Source: Bacillus timonensis (GTDB taxonomy: Bacteria > Bacillota > Bacilli > Bacillales > Bacillaceae_L). From it: DNA of 64,000 bases. A program made the translations under genes and the position numbers. Positions within the stretch are counted from its first letter, which is position 1. The number at the start of each line of letters is the position of its first letter. Of this stretch, positions 1 through 6,898 are shown in pieces. The stretch covers positions 62,001 to 126,000 of the forward strand of contig NZ_SLUB01000005.1 of assembly GCF_004799755.1 (NCBI RefSeq), written 5' to 3'. A model generated the notes under the pieces. That model saw only the letters and a list, made by a program, of their open reading frames with translations, did no database searches and had not been told where the DNA came from.

Positions 1-65
1 AGAAAAAGAAAAAGTATGATAATGTACCACCACAAAAAAGCAAGAAACGGAAAAAGAAAAGATAA
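1..65 (+). CDS. rnr: 3' end of an RNase R-like exoribonuclease gene (partial)
   Basis: Only the last 20 codons are in the window: the frame starting at base 3 is open from the edge and ends at TAA 63-65. The tail reads KKKKYDNVPPQKSKKRKKKR. A lysine/arginine-rich C-terminal tail is typical of RNase R, and in Bacillus rnr lies directly upstream of smpB and ssrA, as here. RNase R is a 3'-5' exonuclease that works with tmRNA-SmpB in degrading non-stop mRNAs. The identity rests on tail composition and position alone, because the catalytic part is outside the window. Confidence 0.6.
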   Translation, partial: KKKKYDNVPPQKSKKRKKKR

Positions 66-71
66 GGTAAG

Positions 72-100
72 AGTACTTCACTAAGGTGGAGTACTTTTTT
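72..100 (+). terminator. Intrinsic terminator after rnr
   Basis: A 10-bp stem (AGTACTTCAC / GTGGAGTACT, one G-U pair) with a four-base loop is followed directly by a T run. It closes the upstream rnr transcript. Confidence 0.85.
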
Positions 101-292
101 GTACTGGAACAAATAATTGGAGTCCTTATAAATTATTGGGTTTGGGGTAATTATTGCCTTTCGAACAAGTAATTTAATTTCCTTGTAGGAATCACCAGTT
201 GCTTTCGTGCACTGGATCTTTTTATATGAAAAATATTCCATTTTTAAACTGAATGACTTATACTTGTATGAATTATGGGGGAAGTGATAGCG

Positions 293-1090
293 ATGAATGA
301 ATATTATTGGGTTGGTTCAGAGAATCATTTCATGGATACATTATCGGTTCAAAAACAAGGGAACATAACCATAGGCCGATTCGGTGGCAATTCTTTAGCC
401 GGTCAAGTGAAAAATGAAGATGGGTGCCTTATCTGGCAGAATGAACAGGAAGATTGGGAGTTCGTGATTCTCCTTGATGCACATCACACCGCTGAAAGTG
501 CAAAATTGATTGTACAGGAATTTTCGAAACGAAAAGGTTCACTAAAATCTTTGTTATCAGGGTCACCTAAAGAAGCCTTTAAGAATATTGAAGATAGGAT
601 CCTTCAAATTTTTCAAAATCCCGAATTCCTAGCTTCGTGCAGGAAAGTGAATGGATCCACCTCCTGCCTAATTGTCCTAAGAAAAGATAAATACATTTGG
701 TGGTTTTCAGTTGGCGATTGTATTTTGTATTTGTTCCATCCAGAGCTTGCGAAACTCGGACAATATCAAGTGAATCAACGACGTTTTTTTGAATGGATCG
801 GCCAGGTGAACACCTTCGAACTGCCTGTCCCATGCTACAGTTCAGGACGAAAGGAACTAAGGAAAGGCAATAACCATTTATTTTTAACGACAGATGGATT
901 AATTGAATGTCCTGGTTTACCTTATAATCATCCTGAAAAGGTACAGAAAGAATTTTTAGACCGCTCAAATGAATATGCGGTTCAAGCATTATTAAAGAAA
1001 ATCCAATCGCATAACGTAAGAGACAGCACGACCATCATATCTTGGTTTGTTGAAAGTGATCAAGAAGCAAGTTTACCTTGCAATCAATAA
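293..1090 (+). CDS. PP2C (PPM)-family phosphatase-like protein
   Basis: A 265-residue protein that resembles the PPM/PP2C serine-threonine phosphatase fold in divergent form. Visible PPM-like elements are GNITIGRFGGNS near the N terminus, an LLDAHH segment where the first metal-binding Asp is expected, STSCLIVLR then FSVGDC (the GD turn), TTDGLIECPG (the DG metal motif) and RDSTTIISW near the end (the last Asp motif). There is no signal peptide or membrane segment, so it is probably cytoplasmic. ATG 293 is chosen over GTG/ATG starts upstream because GGGGGAAGTGA lies five bases before it. It sits alone between the rnr terminator and the smpB promoter. The DAHH variant of the usual DGMGGH box makes catalytic activity uncertain. 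Confidence 0.7.
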   Translation: MNEYYWVGSENHFMDTLSVQKQGNITIGRFGGNSLAGQVKNEDGCLIWQNEQEDWEFVILLDAHHTAESAKLIVQEFSKRKGSLKSLLSGSPKEAFKNIEDRILQIFQNPEFLASCRKVNGSTSCLIVLRKDKYIWWFSVGDCILYLFHPELAKLGQYQVNQRRFFEWIGQVNTFELPVPCYSSGRKELRKGNNHLFLTTDGLIECPGLPYNHPEKVQKEFLDRSNEYAVQALLKKIQSHNVRDSTTIISWFVESDQEASLPCNQ

Positions 1091-1098
1091 GCCTTTCC

Positions 1099-1127
1099 TT
1101 GAGATGTTGTCCATTATTTGCTAAAAT
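1099..1127 (+). promoter_or_regulatory. SigA-type promoter of smpB
   Basis: TTGAGA (1099-1104) and TAAAAT (1122-1127) are separated by 17 bp, and the smpB start is 30 bp downstream of the -10 box. Confidence 0.65.
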
Positions 1128-1157
1128 AGAAGGTACCGTCTTAAGGGGGAAATCAAT

Positions 1158-1625
1158 ATGCCAAAAGGTGCAGGCAAGGTAATCGCACAAAACAAAAAAG
1201 CAAATCATGATTATTTTATCGAAGAAACCTATGAAACAGGAATCGTGCTTCAAGGGACAGAAATCAAATCCCTGCGAAATGGTCGTGCAAACTTAAAGGA
1301 TTCATACGCACGCGTTCATAATGGTGAAGTATACCTGTATAACATGCATATTAGCCCTTATGAGCAAGGTAACCGATATAATCATGATCCACTGCGGACA
1401 CGTAAGCTACTACTTCATCGAAAAGAAATCAACAAATTGATTGGACTGACAAAAGAAGAAGGCTATGCACTTGTTCCAATTAAGATCTATTTAAAAAATG
1501 GCTATGCAAAGCTTTTATTAGGTCTTGGTAAAGGTAAGAAAAAGTATGACAAACGTGAAGACCTCAAGAAAAAAGAAGCAAAACGTGACATCGAGCGTGC
1601 CTTTAGAGAAAGACAGAAAATGTAA
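1158..1625 (+). CDS. smpB: SsrA-binding protein SmpB
   Basis: SmpB, 155 residues, the usual family length. It binds the tRNA-like domain of tmRNA and delivers it to stalled ribosomes. The family pattern is clear: [26 protein letters not shown] at the start (beta-barrel and the conserved GTEIKSLR), then [21 protein letters not shown], and the basic C-terminal tail [24 protein letters not shown] that is folded as a helix in the ribosomal mRNA channel. The RBS is AGGGGGAAATCAAT before ATG 1158. The tmRNA gene follows, as in other Bacillaceae, but with its own promoter. Confidence 0.97.
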   Translation: MPKGAGKVIAQNKKANHDYFIEETYETGIVLQGTEIKSLRNGRANLKDSYARVHNGEVYLYNMHISPYEQGNRYNHDPLRTRKLLLHRKEINKLIGLTKEEGYALVPIKIYLKNGYAKLLLGLGKGKKKYDKREDLKKKEAKRDIERAFRERQKM

Positions 1626-1652
1626 TCTGCCACTTCTTACAATAACTTACAA

Positions 1653-1680
1653 TTGAAATTGTGAGGACATGTGTTATAAT
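1653..1680 (+). promoter_or_regulatory. SigA-type promoter of the tmRNA gene
   Basis: TTGAAA (1653-1658), a 16-bp spacer and a perfect TATAAT (1675-1680). The mature tmRNA 5' end is about 100 nt downstream, so the transcript has a leader that must be removed (RNase P in known systems). Confidence 0.65.
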
Positions 1681-1781
1681 AAGACATGTGGTTGACAATT
1701 GAATAGTCAACGTAAGCAAGAACACTTCATCCGATACACCCAGATAACTGATGATTAAGTTCATCATTATCATTTTATAAT

Positions 1782-2422
1782 GGGGACGCTACGGATTCGA
1801 CAGGGGTAGTTTGAGCTTAAGTTGCGAGTCGAGGGGATCGGCCTCGTTAAAACGTCAAAGCCAATAACTGGCAAAGAAAACAACAACCTCGCTTTAGCTG
1901 CTTAATAACAGTCTATAGCGGTTCCTCCCTCCATCGCCCATGTGGTAGGGTCAGGGACTCACTTTAAGTGGGCTACGCCGGAGTTCGCCGTCTGAGGACA
2001 AAGGAAGAGAACAACCAGACTAGCTGCTTGGAAGCCTGTCGATAGGCCTAGAGGTGAGCGAAACGCTAATATATCGACTACACTCGTAGATGCTTAAGTG
2101 CCAATATCTTTGGACGTGGGTTCGATTAGTAATTAGTCGCCTTATGTGGTAACACATAAGTGATAATCCGGCTTTATCGGTGAAACCTAAGTCGTACTTG
2201 ATGCGATAAGGCAATGCCGAGCGGTATGTAGAGCAATCTAACAGCCGTGTATCGACTTATAGGCTGCCATGAAATCATGGTAGTACTAGGATGCGAAATT
2301 CTACCTGAACAGGTACAAAATATATTTCGTATAAGACGCCGGAGGACCTGAAACTTTCAGGTTCAAGATATAGTCAGTGCCATGACGAAAGCATGGAAAA
2401 GCACGTCCCACCGTCTCCACCA
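1782..2422 (+). ncRNA. ssrA: tmRNA (10Sa RNA) gene, interrupted by an intron in its T loop
   Basis: The gene begins GGGGACGCTACGGATTCGAC (tRNA-like acceptor strand and D region) at 1782 and ends GTCTCC-ACCA at 2422, with CCA encoded. The six-base acceptor stem GGGGAC/GTCTCC closes the RNA. The tag frame is 1870-1902 with TAA at 1903-1905: GKENNNLALAA, to which tmRNA alanine is added. The LALAA end is the protease-recognised type. The 5' half of the T stem, GTGGG (2116-2120), and loop start TTCGAT are followed not by TCCCAC but by 279 nt of extra sequence; TCCCAC reappears at 2406. Removing 2127-2405 restores GTGGG-TTCGATT-CCCAC, and gives a mature RNA of 362 nt, the normal Bacillus size. Without splicing, neither the T arm nor the aminoacylatable end can form. 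Confidence 0.95.
2127..2405 (+). ncRNA. Group I self-splicing intron within ssrA
   Basis: The secondary structure can be read by eye. P1: exon CGAU (2123-2126) plus intron UAG pairs with UUAGUCG (2133-2139), placing the conserved U·G (2126·2136) at the 5' splice site. P2: CTTATGTG/CACATAAG with a GTAA tetraloop (2141-2160). P3: CCGGC 2168-2172 with GCCGG 2338-2342. P4: TCGGT 2177-2181 with GCCGA 2216-2220. P6: GCGG 2221-2224 with CCGT 2245-2248, capped by TAGA-GCAA-TCTA. P7: GACTTAT 2254-2260 with ATAGTC 2370-2375, inside the classic S motif AAGATATAGTC. Two extra hairpins, 2267-2280 and 2291-2332, occupy the P7.1/P7.2 positions of subgroup IA. P8 is 2346-2362 and P9 is 2380-2396. The last base, G2405, is the terminal guanosine. 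There is no room for a homing endonuclease ORF. Confidence 0.93.
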
Positions 2423-2457
2423 AATACATATACTTGGTGGTTAAATACTCAATAGAC

Positions 2458-2489
2458 ACGGACTCATCGATTATGGTGAGTCCGTTTTT
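2458..2489 (+). terminator. Intrinsic terminator of ssrA
   Basis: A 9-bp perfect stem ACGGACTCA / TGAGTCCGT with a ten-base loop, ending in five T residues. Confidence 0.9.
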
Positions 2490-2782
2490 ACATTTTGAAA
2501 AAGTATTCTTCAAATCTGATTTTCTTTTTTAATATTTCCGGACTGTATTTTCCATTTCGTGGAGTAACATTATTATAGTTTTCAAGAACCCGAATACTAC
2601 AGTTCCATTTCCATATTGTTTGTGTAAGAAGTTCTTGTGCCAAATCATGCTTTATAATAAAAACAGTTTTCATATTATAATAAAAAGGCTATGATTATTA
2701 GGAATTGCTCACACGAAAAATTCTTTTTCTAGCAGTCTTCCTTAATGACCGATATCGTTGTAGAAGCGGAGTGGTGGTGTAG
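2490..2782. other. AT-rich intergenic region without a supported gene
   Basis: Between the ssrA terminator and the MFS gene there are 293 AT-rich bases. A 61-codon minus-strand frame crosses it but lacks an RBS and runs into the terminator. No integrase remnant or attachment-site duplication of the tmRNA 3' end was seen. The MFS gene's promoter must lie in here but no convincing -35/-10 pair stands out. Confidence 0.5.
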
Positions 2783-3985
2783 ATGGTTTCTAAAAATGCA
2801 AACATCTCTAAAGCTTTACTTATAATAGGGATTATTTTCGTAGCTTTTAATTTGCGCCCAGCAATTACATCAGTCGGGCCCATAATTGAATTAATTCGTT
2901 CTGATTTAGGTATTTCTAATGGGGTAGCGGGTTTCATCACAACACTTCCATTAATCTCCTTTGCGATCCTTTCCATTCTTGCGCCTAAGCTTGGACAAAT
3001 GATAGGAAATGAGAGAACTATTTTTCTAGGATTAATGGTCTTGTGCATTGGCATTATCACGCGATCTTTAGGCTTTACACCGACGCTCTTTTTAGGCACG
3101 TTACTTGTAGGAGTTGGTGTCGCAATTGGCAATGTCCTCATACCAAGTATTGTAAAGCTTCATTTCCCATTAAAAGTTGGAATCATTACAAGTATTTACA
3201 CAACAGCGATGAATACCTTCGCTGCCTTCGGTTCGGGAGTCAGTATCCCTTTAGCCAAGGGTCAATCCCTAGGTTGGAAATGGGCATTGGCCTTTTGGAC
3301 AGTACTTGCAGTTATCGCTATGATTATTTGGTTACCTCAATTACGTAACAACCATAAAATATCAGCTTCTTATAGTGGTCCATCCTCAAATGGCGTAATG
3401 TGGCGTTCACCGATTGCTTGGCAAGTAACATTGTTTATGGGATTACAATCTTTTTTATTTTATTGTACAGTTGCATGGTTGCCGGAAATTTTAGAAAGTC
3501 ATGGAATGCAGTTATCGATTGCGGGTTGGATGGTTTCATTAATGCAACTAGTTGGCCTACCAACTACGTTCCTAGCACCTGTCGTTGCAAACCGATTAAA
3601 AAGCCAAAAAATGATGGTATGTGTAATTGGAATCGTATACCTTACTGGGATAATGGGGCTTATGTTTGCGCAAACAAATATCCTTCTGATTATATTTATT
3701 ATTTGTATTGGAGCAGCCCAAGGTGCAAGTATTAGCTTAGCACTCACAATGATTGGACTACGTACAAAAGACTCAAGACAAGCCGCAAATTTATCTGGTA
3801 TGGCCCAGTCCATCGGATATTTATTAGCTGCCATTGGCCCTACACTAGTTGGATTTCTATTCGATTATACACAATCATGGTTAATGCCATTAGTCATTTT
3901 TATTGCGATTTCAATATTGATGACAATAGCCGGTGTTGGTGCGGGACGTAATCGATATGTGGCAGGAGAAAGTATACAATTATAA
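2783..3985 (+). CDS. MFS transporter, CynX/NimT (YycB) type
   Basis: A 400-residue, very hydrophobic protein with about 12 predicted membrane helices. The N-terminal stretch FNLRPAITSVGPII followed by IRSDLGIS and GFITTLPLISFAI is characteristic of the CynX/NimT branch of the major facilitator superfamily, which includes cyanate, nitroimidazole-resistance and several amino-acid or aromatic-acid exporters. Length matches the family. GGAGTGGTGG upstream of ATG 2783 serves as the RBS. It is a single-gene unit, convergent with the next gene across a shared terminator. The substrate cannot be read from sequence. Confidence 0.85.
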   Translation: MVSKNANISKALLIIGIIFVAFNLRPAITSVGPIIELIRSDLGISNGVAGFITTLPLISFAILSILAPKLGQMIGNERTIFLGLMVLCIGIITRSLGFTPTLFLGTLLVGVGVAIGNVLIPSIVKLHFPLKVGIITSIYTTAMNTFAAFGSGVSIPLAKGQSLGWKWALAFWTVLAVIAMIIWLPQLRNNHKISASYSGPSSNGVMWRSPIAWQVTLFMGLQSFLFYCTVAWLPEILESHGMQLSIAGWMVSLMQLVGLPTTFLAPVVANRLKSQKMMVCVIGIVYLTGIMGLMFAQTNILLIIFIICIGAAQGASISLALTMIGLRTKDSRQAANLSGMAQSIGYLLAAIGPTLVGFLFDYTQSWLMPLVIFIAISILMTIAGVGAGRNRYVAGESIQL

Positions 3986-4094
3986 TGATACATATACTGA
4001 AGGGACTACAAAGGTAAATTTCCGACATGGGTACACTCATTGCTACAAGAATTATCGCTTTAAAACAGTTGAAAATTTAATACCATTATAGGAA

Positions 4095-4133
4095 AAAGCA
4101 TAAGTTTTCCATTTGGAAAGCTTGTGCTTTTTA
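4095..4133. terminator. Bidirectional terminator between convergent genes
   Basis: AAAGCATAAG pairs with CTTGTGCTTT (4121-4130), with A residues before and T residues after, so it can stop transcription from both sides. Confidence 0.75.
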
Positions 4134-4147
4134 TTGTAAATCTATTG

Positions 4148-4732
4148 TTAATGATTGCCTTTCAAATTCCATGTACAAACACTTGTGGTTATGCCGCCAG
4201 CCAAAATAGTGATTGCCGAAAGGAAGAAAGTTTCACTCGAAACGAATAAACCTCCTAGACAAATAACAAAAATATCTATAATAAGAATGATGATTCCTAC
4301 ATTCATTTTTACGATTTCTGAGAGGAACTGAGCTAATAAATCAGTCCCACCAGTACTAGTCTCAAACCGAAGCATAAGCCCAATACCAAACCCAATCAAA
4401 ATTCCACCAGTCATTGAGCTAAGAATCGGTGAAATATGGATGCGCATTTGATTTAAATTGTGAAAAAGGTCAATGAATAATGAAGACAAAAGCATACCAT
4501 GCAAGCTATTAAAAAAATAGGAACGATATTTAAACCATGAGATCGCAAAAATAGGAATGCTCAACATCATAATCGAGAACCCAGCATTTGTATGAAATAG
4601 ATAACTAATAATCAAACCTAAACCAATAATCCCGCCGTCTAAAACTTTGTTTGGGATTAAAAAAAGGTTTATCCCCATTGCGATTGTAATGCTACCTACT
4701 AGTATAGCAACTGCTTTCATAAAAAATGTCAT
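4148..4732 (-). CDS. YitT-family membrane protein, short form
   Basis: A 194-residue protein with five or six membrane helices. The pattern GINLFLIPNKVLDGGIIGLGLIISYLF and later FETSTGGTDLLAQFLSE is the signature of the YitT/YvjA family (formerly DUF161). Standard YitT proteins (about 280-290 residues) carry a C-terminal DUF2179 domain; it is absent here and the frame stops right after the last helix, so this is the short form. A GGAGAG RBS precedes ATG 4732 by ten bases. Function in this family is unknown, though some members affect spore or germination traits. It is monocistronic. Confidence 0.8.
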   Translation of the reverse strand: MTFFMKAVAILVGSITIAMGINLFLIPNKVLDGGIIGLGLIISYLFHTNAGFSIMMLSIPIFAISWFKYRSYFFNSLHGMLLSSLFIDLFHNLNQMRIHISPILSSMTGGILIGFGIGLMLRFETSTGGTDLLAQFLSEIVKMNVGIIILIIDIFVICLGGLFVSSETFFLSAITILAGGITTSVCTWNLKGNH

Positions 4733-4925
4733 ATAAAAAATACTCTCCTGTCTAAGTAACGTGTTTTATTTATATGCAAAAAACGTAACAATCTGGACAA
4801 CTTTTAGTTCAAGATAAAACGAATTCAAAGGGAGTTCTCACTTCTTCCTTCTCCAAGGTATTTTTTTCCTTCAAATACACAGAATAATAAAGAGAGATAA
4901 AAATTTATTGAGGAGGGGTTTTTAT

Positions 4926-5450
4926 ATGAAAAAAATTCTATTCTATATTATTGTGTTTAGCATTGCCACGATCTTAGCCTCATGTAGTCAAAACGACCAA
5001 TCAAATCAGCCAGATGATAATGAGCAGGTGAATGAAACGGAACAGCCTGCTGAAAACAATAATGAAGAAACAACCCAAGAAGAGGATAATGTAGATGACA
5101 CTGAACAAAATACGGAAAATGATGTAGCACCGGATTCGGAAGAAAAGGTATACCAAAACAAAATTTTCAAAGATGTAAAGGTTTCCGAGACGGATAACCA
5201 AATCGTCATAACCGGAAAAGCTCAAGTTTTTGAGGGTGTTTTTGACTATGCTCTTTTTGATGGTGAAGAAAAGGTACTTGAAGACCACTACCAGACGGTA
5301 GGAGCACCTTCTTGGGGGGATTTTGAGATCAAGATTGATAAAACAACTATTGCTCAACCTAAAAATGAAGTGAGAATCGAACTATTTGTTTATTCCGCAA
5401 AAGATGGGTCAAAAGAAGATATTTTAAATATTCCACTGACAACGAAATAG
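4926..5450 (+). CDS. Lipoprotein with Gmad2 immunoglobulin-like domain
   Basis: 174 residues from ATG 4926, chosen because GAGGAGGGG lies just upstream; an ATG 18 bases earlier has no such site. The N terminus is a lipoprotein signal (ILASC lipobox, Cys about residue 20). A very acidic, Asn/Gln/Glu-rich linker of about 50 residues follows. The C-terminal part, with ITGKAQVFEGVFDYALFDG and GAPSWGDFEIKI, matches the Gmad2 domain, which occurs in the spore germination protein GerM and in other surface lipoproteins. It is probably membrane-anchored and exposed outside the cell or in the intermembrane space of the forespore. It is monocistronic, with its own terminator. Confidence 0.8.
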   Translation: MKKILFYIIVFSIATILASCSQNDQSNQPDDNEQVNETEQPAENNNEETTQEEDNVDDTEQNTENDVAPDSEEKVYQNKIFKDVKVSETDNQIVITGKAQVFEGVFDYALFDGEEKVLEDHYQTVGAPSWGDFEIKIDKTTIAQPKNEVRIELFVYSAKDGSKEDILNIPLTTK

Positions 5451-5459
5451 AAAAATCAA

Positions 5460-5502
5460 AAGACATCAATTATCCACTTTGGAAAAATTGATGTCTTATT
5501 TT
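5460..5502 (+). terminator. Intrinsic terminator
   Basis: A 12-bp stem AAGACATCAATT / AATTGATGTCTT, with a T-rich tail (ATTTT). Confidence 0.85.
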
Positions 5503-5657
5503 AATCCTACTAGAGATGCAGAGACTTGCTGTGTCCCACAATTATTTTAAATTATGAACGCCCTGTTAAATTGTAAAAAAATGGTTTATATAAAATGACC
5601 TTATATTACAAATTCTATAGGTGTTTACGAAACGTCAGAAAATGTGGAGGAAAGGAT

Positions 5658-5864
5658 ATGACAGTTAAAAGTCAAGTCAAACAAACAATCGCAGGTTTGA
5701 AAAGTGCACAAGCAAGCCTTGAACAATTTTCTCTTCAAACTCAAAACCAACAAGCAAAACAAATGTATCAAACTGCTGCACAGCAAACCCAAATGATTGT
5801 GGATAGTCTTAACCCGCGTTTACAAGAATTAGATGCGGAAGAACCACAATATCAACAAGAATAG
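5658..5864 (+). CDS. DUF1657 small protein, first gene of a spoVA2mob-like operon
   Basis: 68 residues, all hydrophilic and helical: MTVKSQVKQTIAGLKSAQ, then FSLQTQNQQAKQMYQTAAQQ, matching DUF1657. ATG 5658 has GGAGGAAAGG directly upstream, so the longer frame from 5595 is not used. The second DUF1657 gene at 8278 and the C-terminal tail of the DUF421 protein at 8508 share the motif FALQTxNQxAKxMY, so the family appears three times in this operon. DUF1657 proteins are among the accessory genes of the spoVA2mob operon known from heat-resistant Bacillus spores. The molecular role is unknown. Confidence 0.85.
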   Translation: MTVKSQVKQTIAGLKSAQASLEQFSLQTQNQQAKQMYQTAAQQTQMIVDSLNPRLQELDAEEPQYQQE

Positions 5865-5874
5865 GTCTAAAATC

Positions 5875-5905
5875 AAGGTTGGTTAATGGAACCAACCTTT
5901 TCTTG
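5875..5905 (+). terminator. Terminator-like hairpin inside the spoVA2mob-like operon
   Basis: A perfect 10-bp stem AAGGTTGGTT / AACCAACCTT with a five-base loop and a TTTTCTT tail lies between the first and second genes. It may act as an attenuator, giving more DUF1657 transcript than downstream message. Confidence 0.7.
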
Positions 5906-5937
5906 AATTGGAATGCTATGGGATGGGATTGGTATAA

Positions 5938-6399
5938 ATGAAAAAGTACTTCTTTTGTTATGGTGTTTTTATATTTTTAGTCTTTGGGTTATTAACCGGG
6001 TGCAAAGAAAATATTGATTCTGTCAAAAATCAAAGCACATCGATAACCAACATAAGTGCAAAAAAGTCAACAAATCAATCAACGGCGAACCAAGCTAAAG
6101 AGTTAGTCATCAAAAGGGATGACGTCACTGGAGTTCGTGGGGTCAATACCGATAAAGAACTGCTTATCGCAATAACAGTACCACAAATAGATAGATTTCA
6201 ACTGAAAACCATTGAAAAGAATGTGAAAGAAGAGTTAAAAAAGAAATACCCCGATTACAAAATTGAAGTATCAACCGATCAAAAAATCTTTTTAGAATTA
6301 GATATATTGGAGAGAAAGCTTGAAGAAGGGAAGGCTGGGGAAAAAGGGCTAAAAAAGGAATTTGGGAATATAAAACGTCTTATGAAAGAGGAAGCATGA
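5938..6399 (+). CDS. YhcN/YlaJ-family sporulation lipoprotein
   Basis: 153 residues. The signal sequence ends in the lipobox LLTGC (Cys 22). After a Ser/Thr/Asn-rich linker comes a small alpha/beta domain containing VTGVRGVNTDKELLIAITV and a Lys-rich helix with KKYPDYKIEVSTDQKIF, which fits the YhcN/YlaJ family of forespore lipoproteins. YhcN/YlaJ lipoproteins are the second gene of spoVA2mob operons, as here. The RBS is weak (GGGATGGGATTGG). It is likely anchored to the spore inner membrane. Confidence 0.8.
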   Translation: MKKYFFCYGVFIFLVFGLLTGCKENIDSVKNQSTSITNISAKKSTNQSTANQAKELVIKRDDVTGVRGVNTDKELLIAITVPQIDRFQLKTIEKNVKEELKKKYPDYKIEVSTDQKIFLELDILERKLEEGKAGEKGLKKEFGNIKRLMKEEA

Positions 6400-6418
6400 T
6401 AATGAGTGAGGGTAGCTT

Positions 6419-6898
6419 ATGGCAAATAAAAAGAAGAAAAAATTAACTCCAGTACAACAGGAATATCAAGATTTTCAAAAACAAAGGGAGACAAAACGCC
6501 CCTTATTTAAAAATTGTATCAATGCATTTTTAACGGGTGGCATCATATGTCTAATTGGACAAGGGATACAGACCTTTTACATATATTTTTTTGATTTTAC
6601 AGATCAAACAGCCGGAAACCCAACGGTTGCTACACTCATTTTTATTTCCATGCTCTTCACGGGATTTGGAGTTTATGACAGAATTGCCCAATTTGGTGGG
6701 GCTGGTTCCGCCGTTCCTGTGACTGGGTTTGGAAATGCAGTAATTTCTGCAGCGATTGAACATCGGACAGAGTGATTTGTACTAGGTGTTGGTGGGAATA
6801 TGTTTAAGTTGGCAGGTTCAGTCATTTTATTTGGTGTTTTTTCCGCCTTCATTCTCGCTACCATTAAGACAATTCTTATTACGTGGGGGGGACTGTAA
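6419..6898 (+). pseudogene. spoVAC: SpoVAC (2mob type) interrupted by an in-frame TGA
   Basis: The reading frame begins MANKKKKKLTPVQQEYQDF and gives a normal SpoVAC up to FGNAVISAAIEHRTE, then meets TGA at 6773-6775. The same frame continues for 40 more codons, FVLGVGGNMFKLAGSVILFG and onwards to ITWGGL, ending at TAA 6896-6898. That is exactly the expected SpoVAC C terminus, and SpoVAC proteins normally read HRTEG at this point, so one G-to-T change (GGA to TGA) explains it. Full length would be 159 codons, normal for the family. SpoVAC is a membrane channel subunit for dipicolinic acid movement into and out of spores; the truncated 118-residue product lacks its last helix. Whether this is a real mutation, read through, or a sequencing error cannot be decided here. 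Confidence 0.85.

Noticed and set aside
195-225. CCAGT...ACTGG inverted repeat before the PP2C-like gene
   Set aside because: Short, imperfect stem with a broken T tract; a second terminator after the strong one at 72-100 is not needed.
1782-2422. Genomic-island insertion at the tmRNA gene as cause of the split T arm
   Set aside because: Islands integrate at the 3' end and regenerate it as a direct repeat; here only one acceptor end exists and the insert is a 279-nt RNA structure without integrase.
2488-2673. 61-codon minus-strand frame downstream of ssrA
   Set aside because: No RBS, runs into the ssrA terminator, and the product shows no family pattern.
6898-6898. GTG 6883 as the spoVAD start
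   Set aside because: ATG 6898 coincides with the spoVAC stop and gives the normal SpoVAD N terminus; the GTG has no separate RBS.
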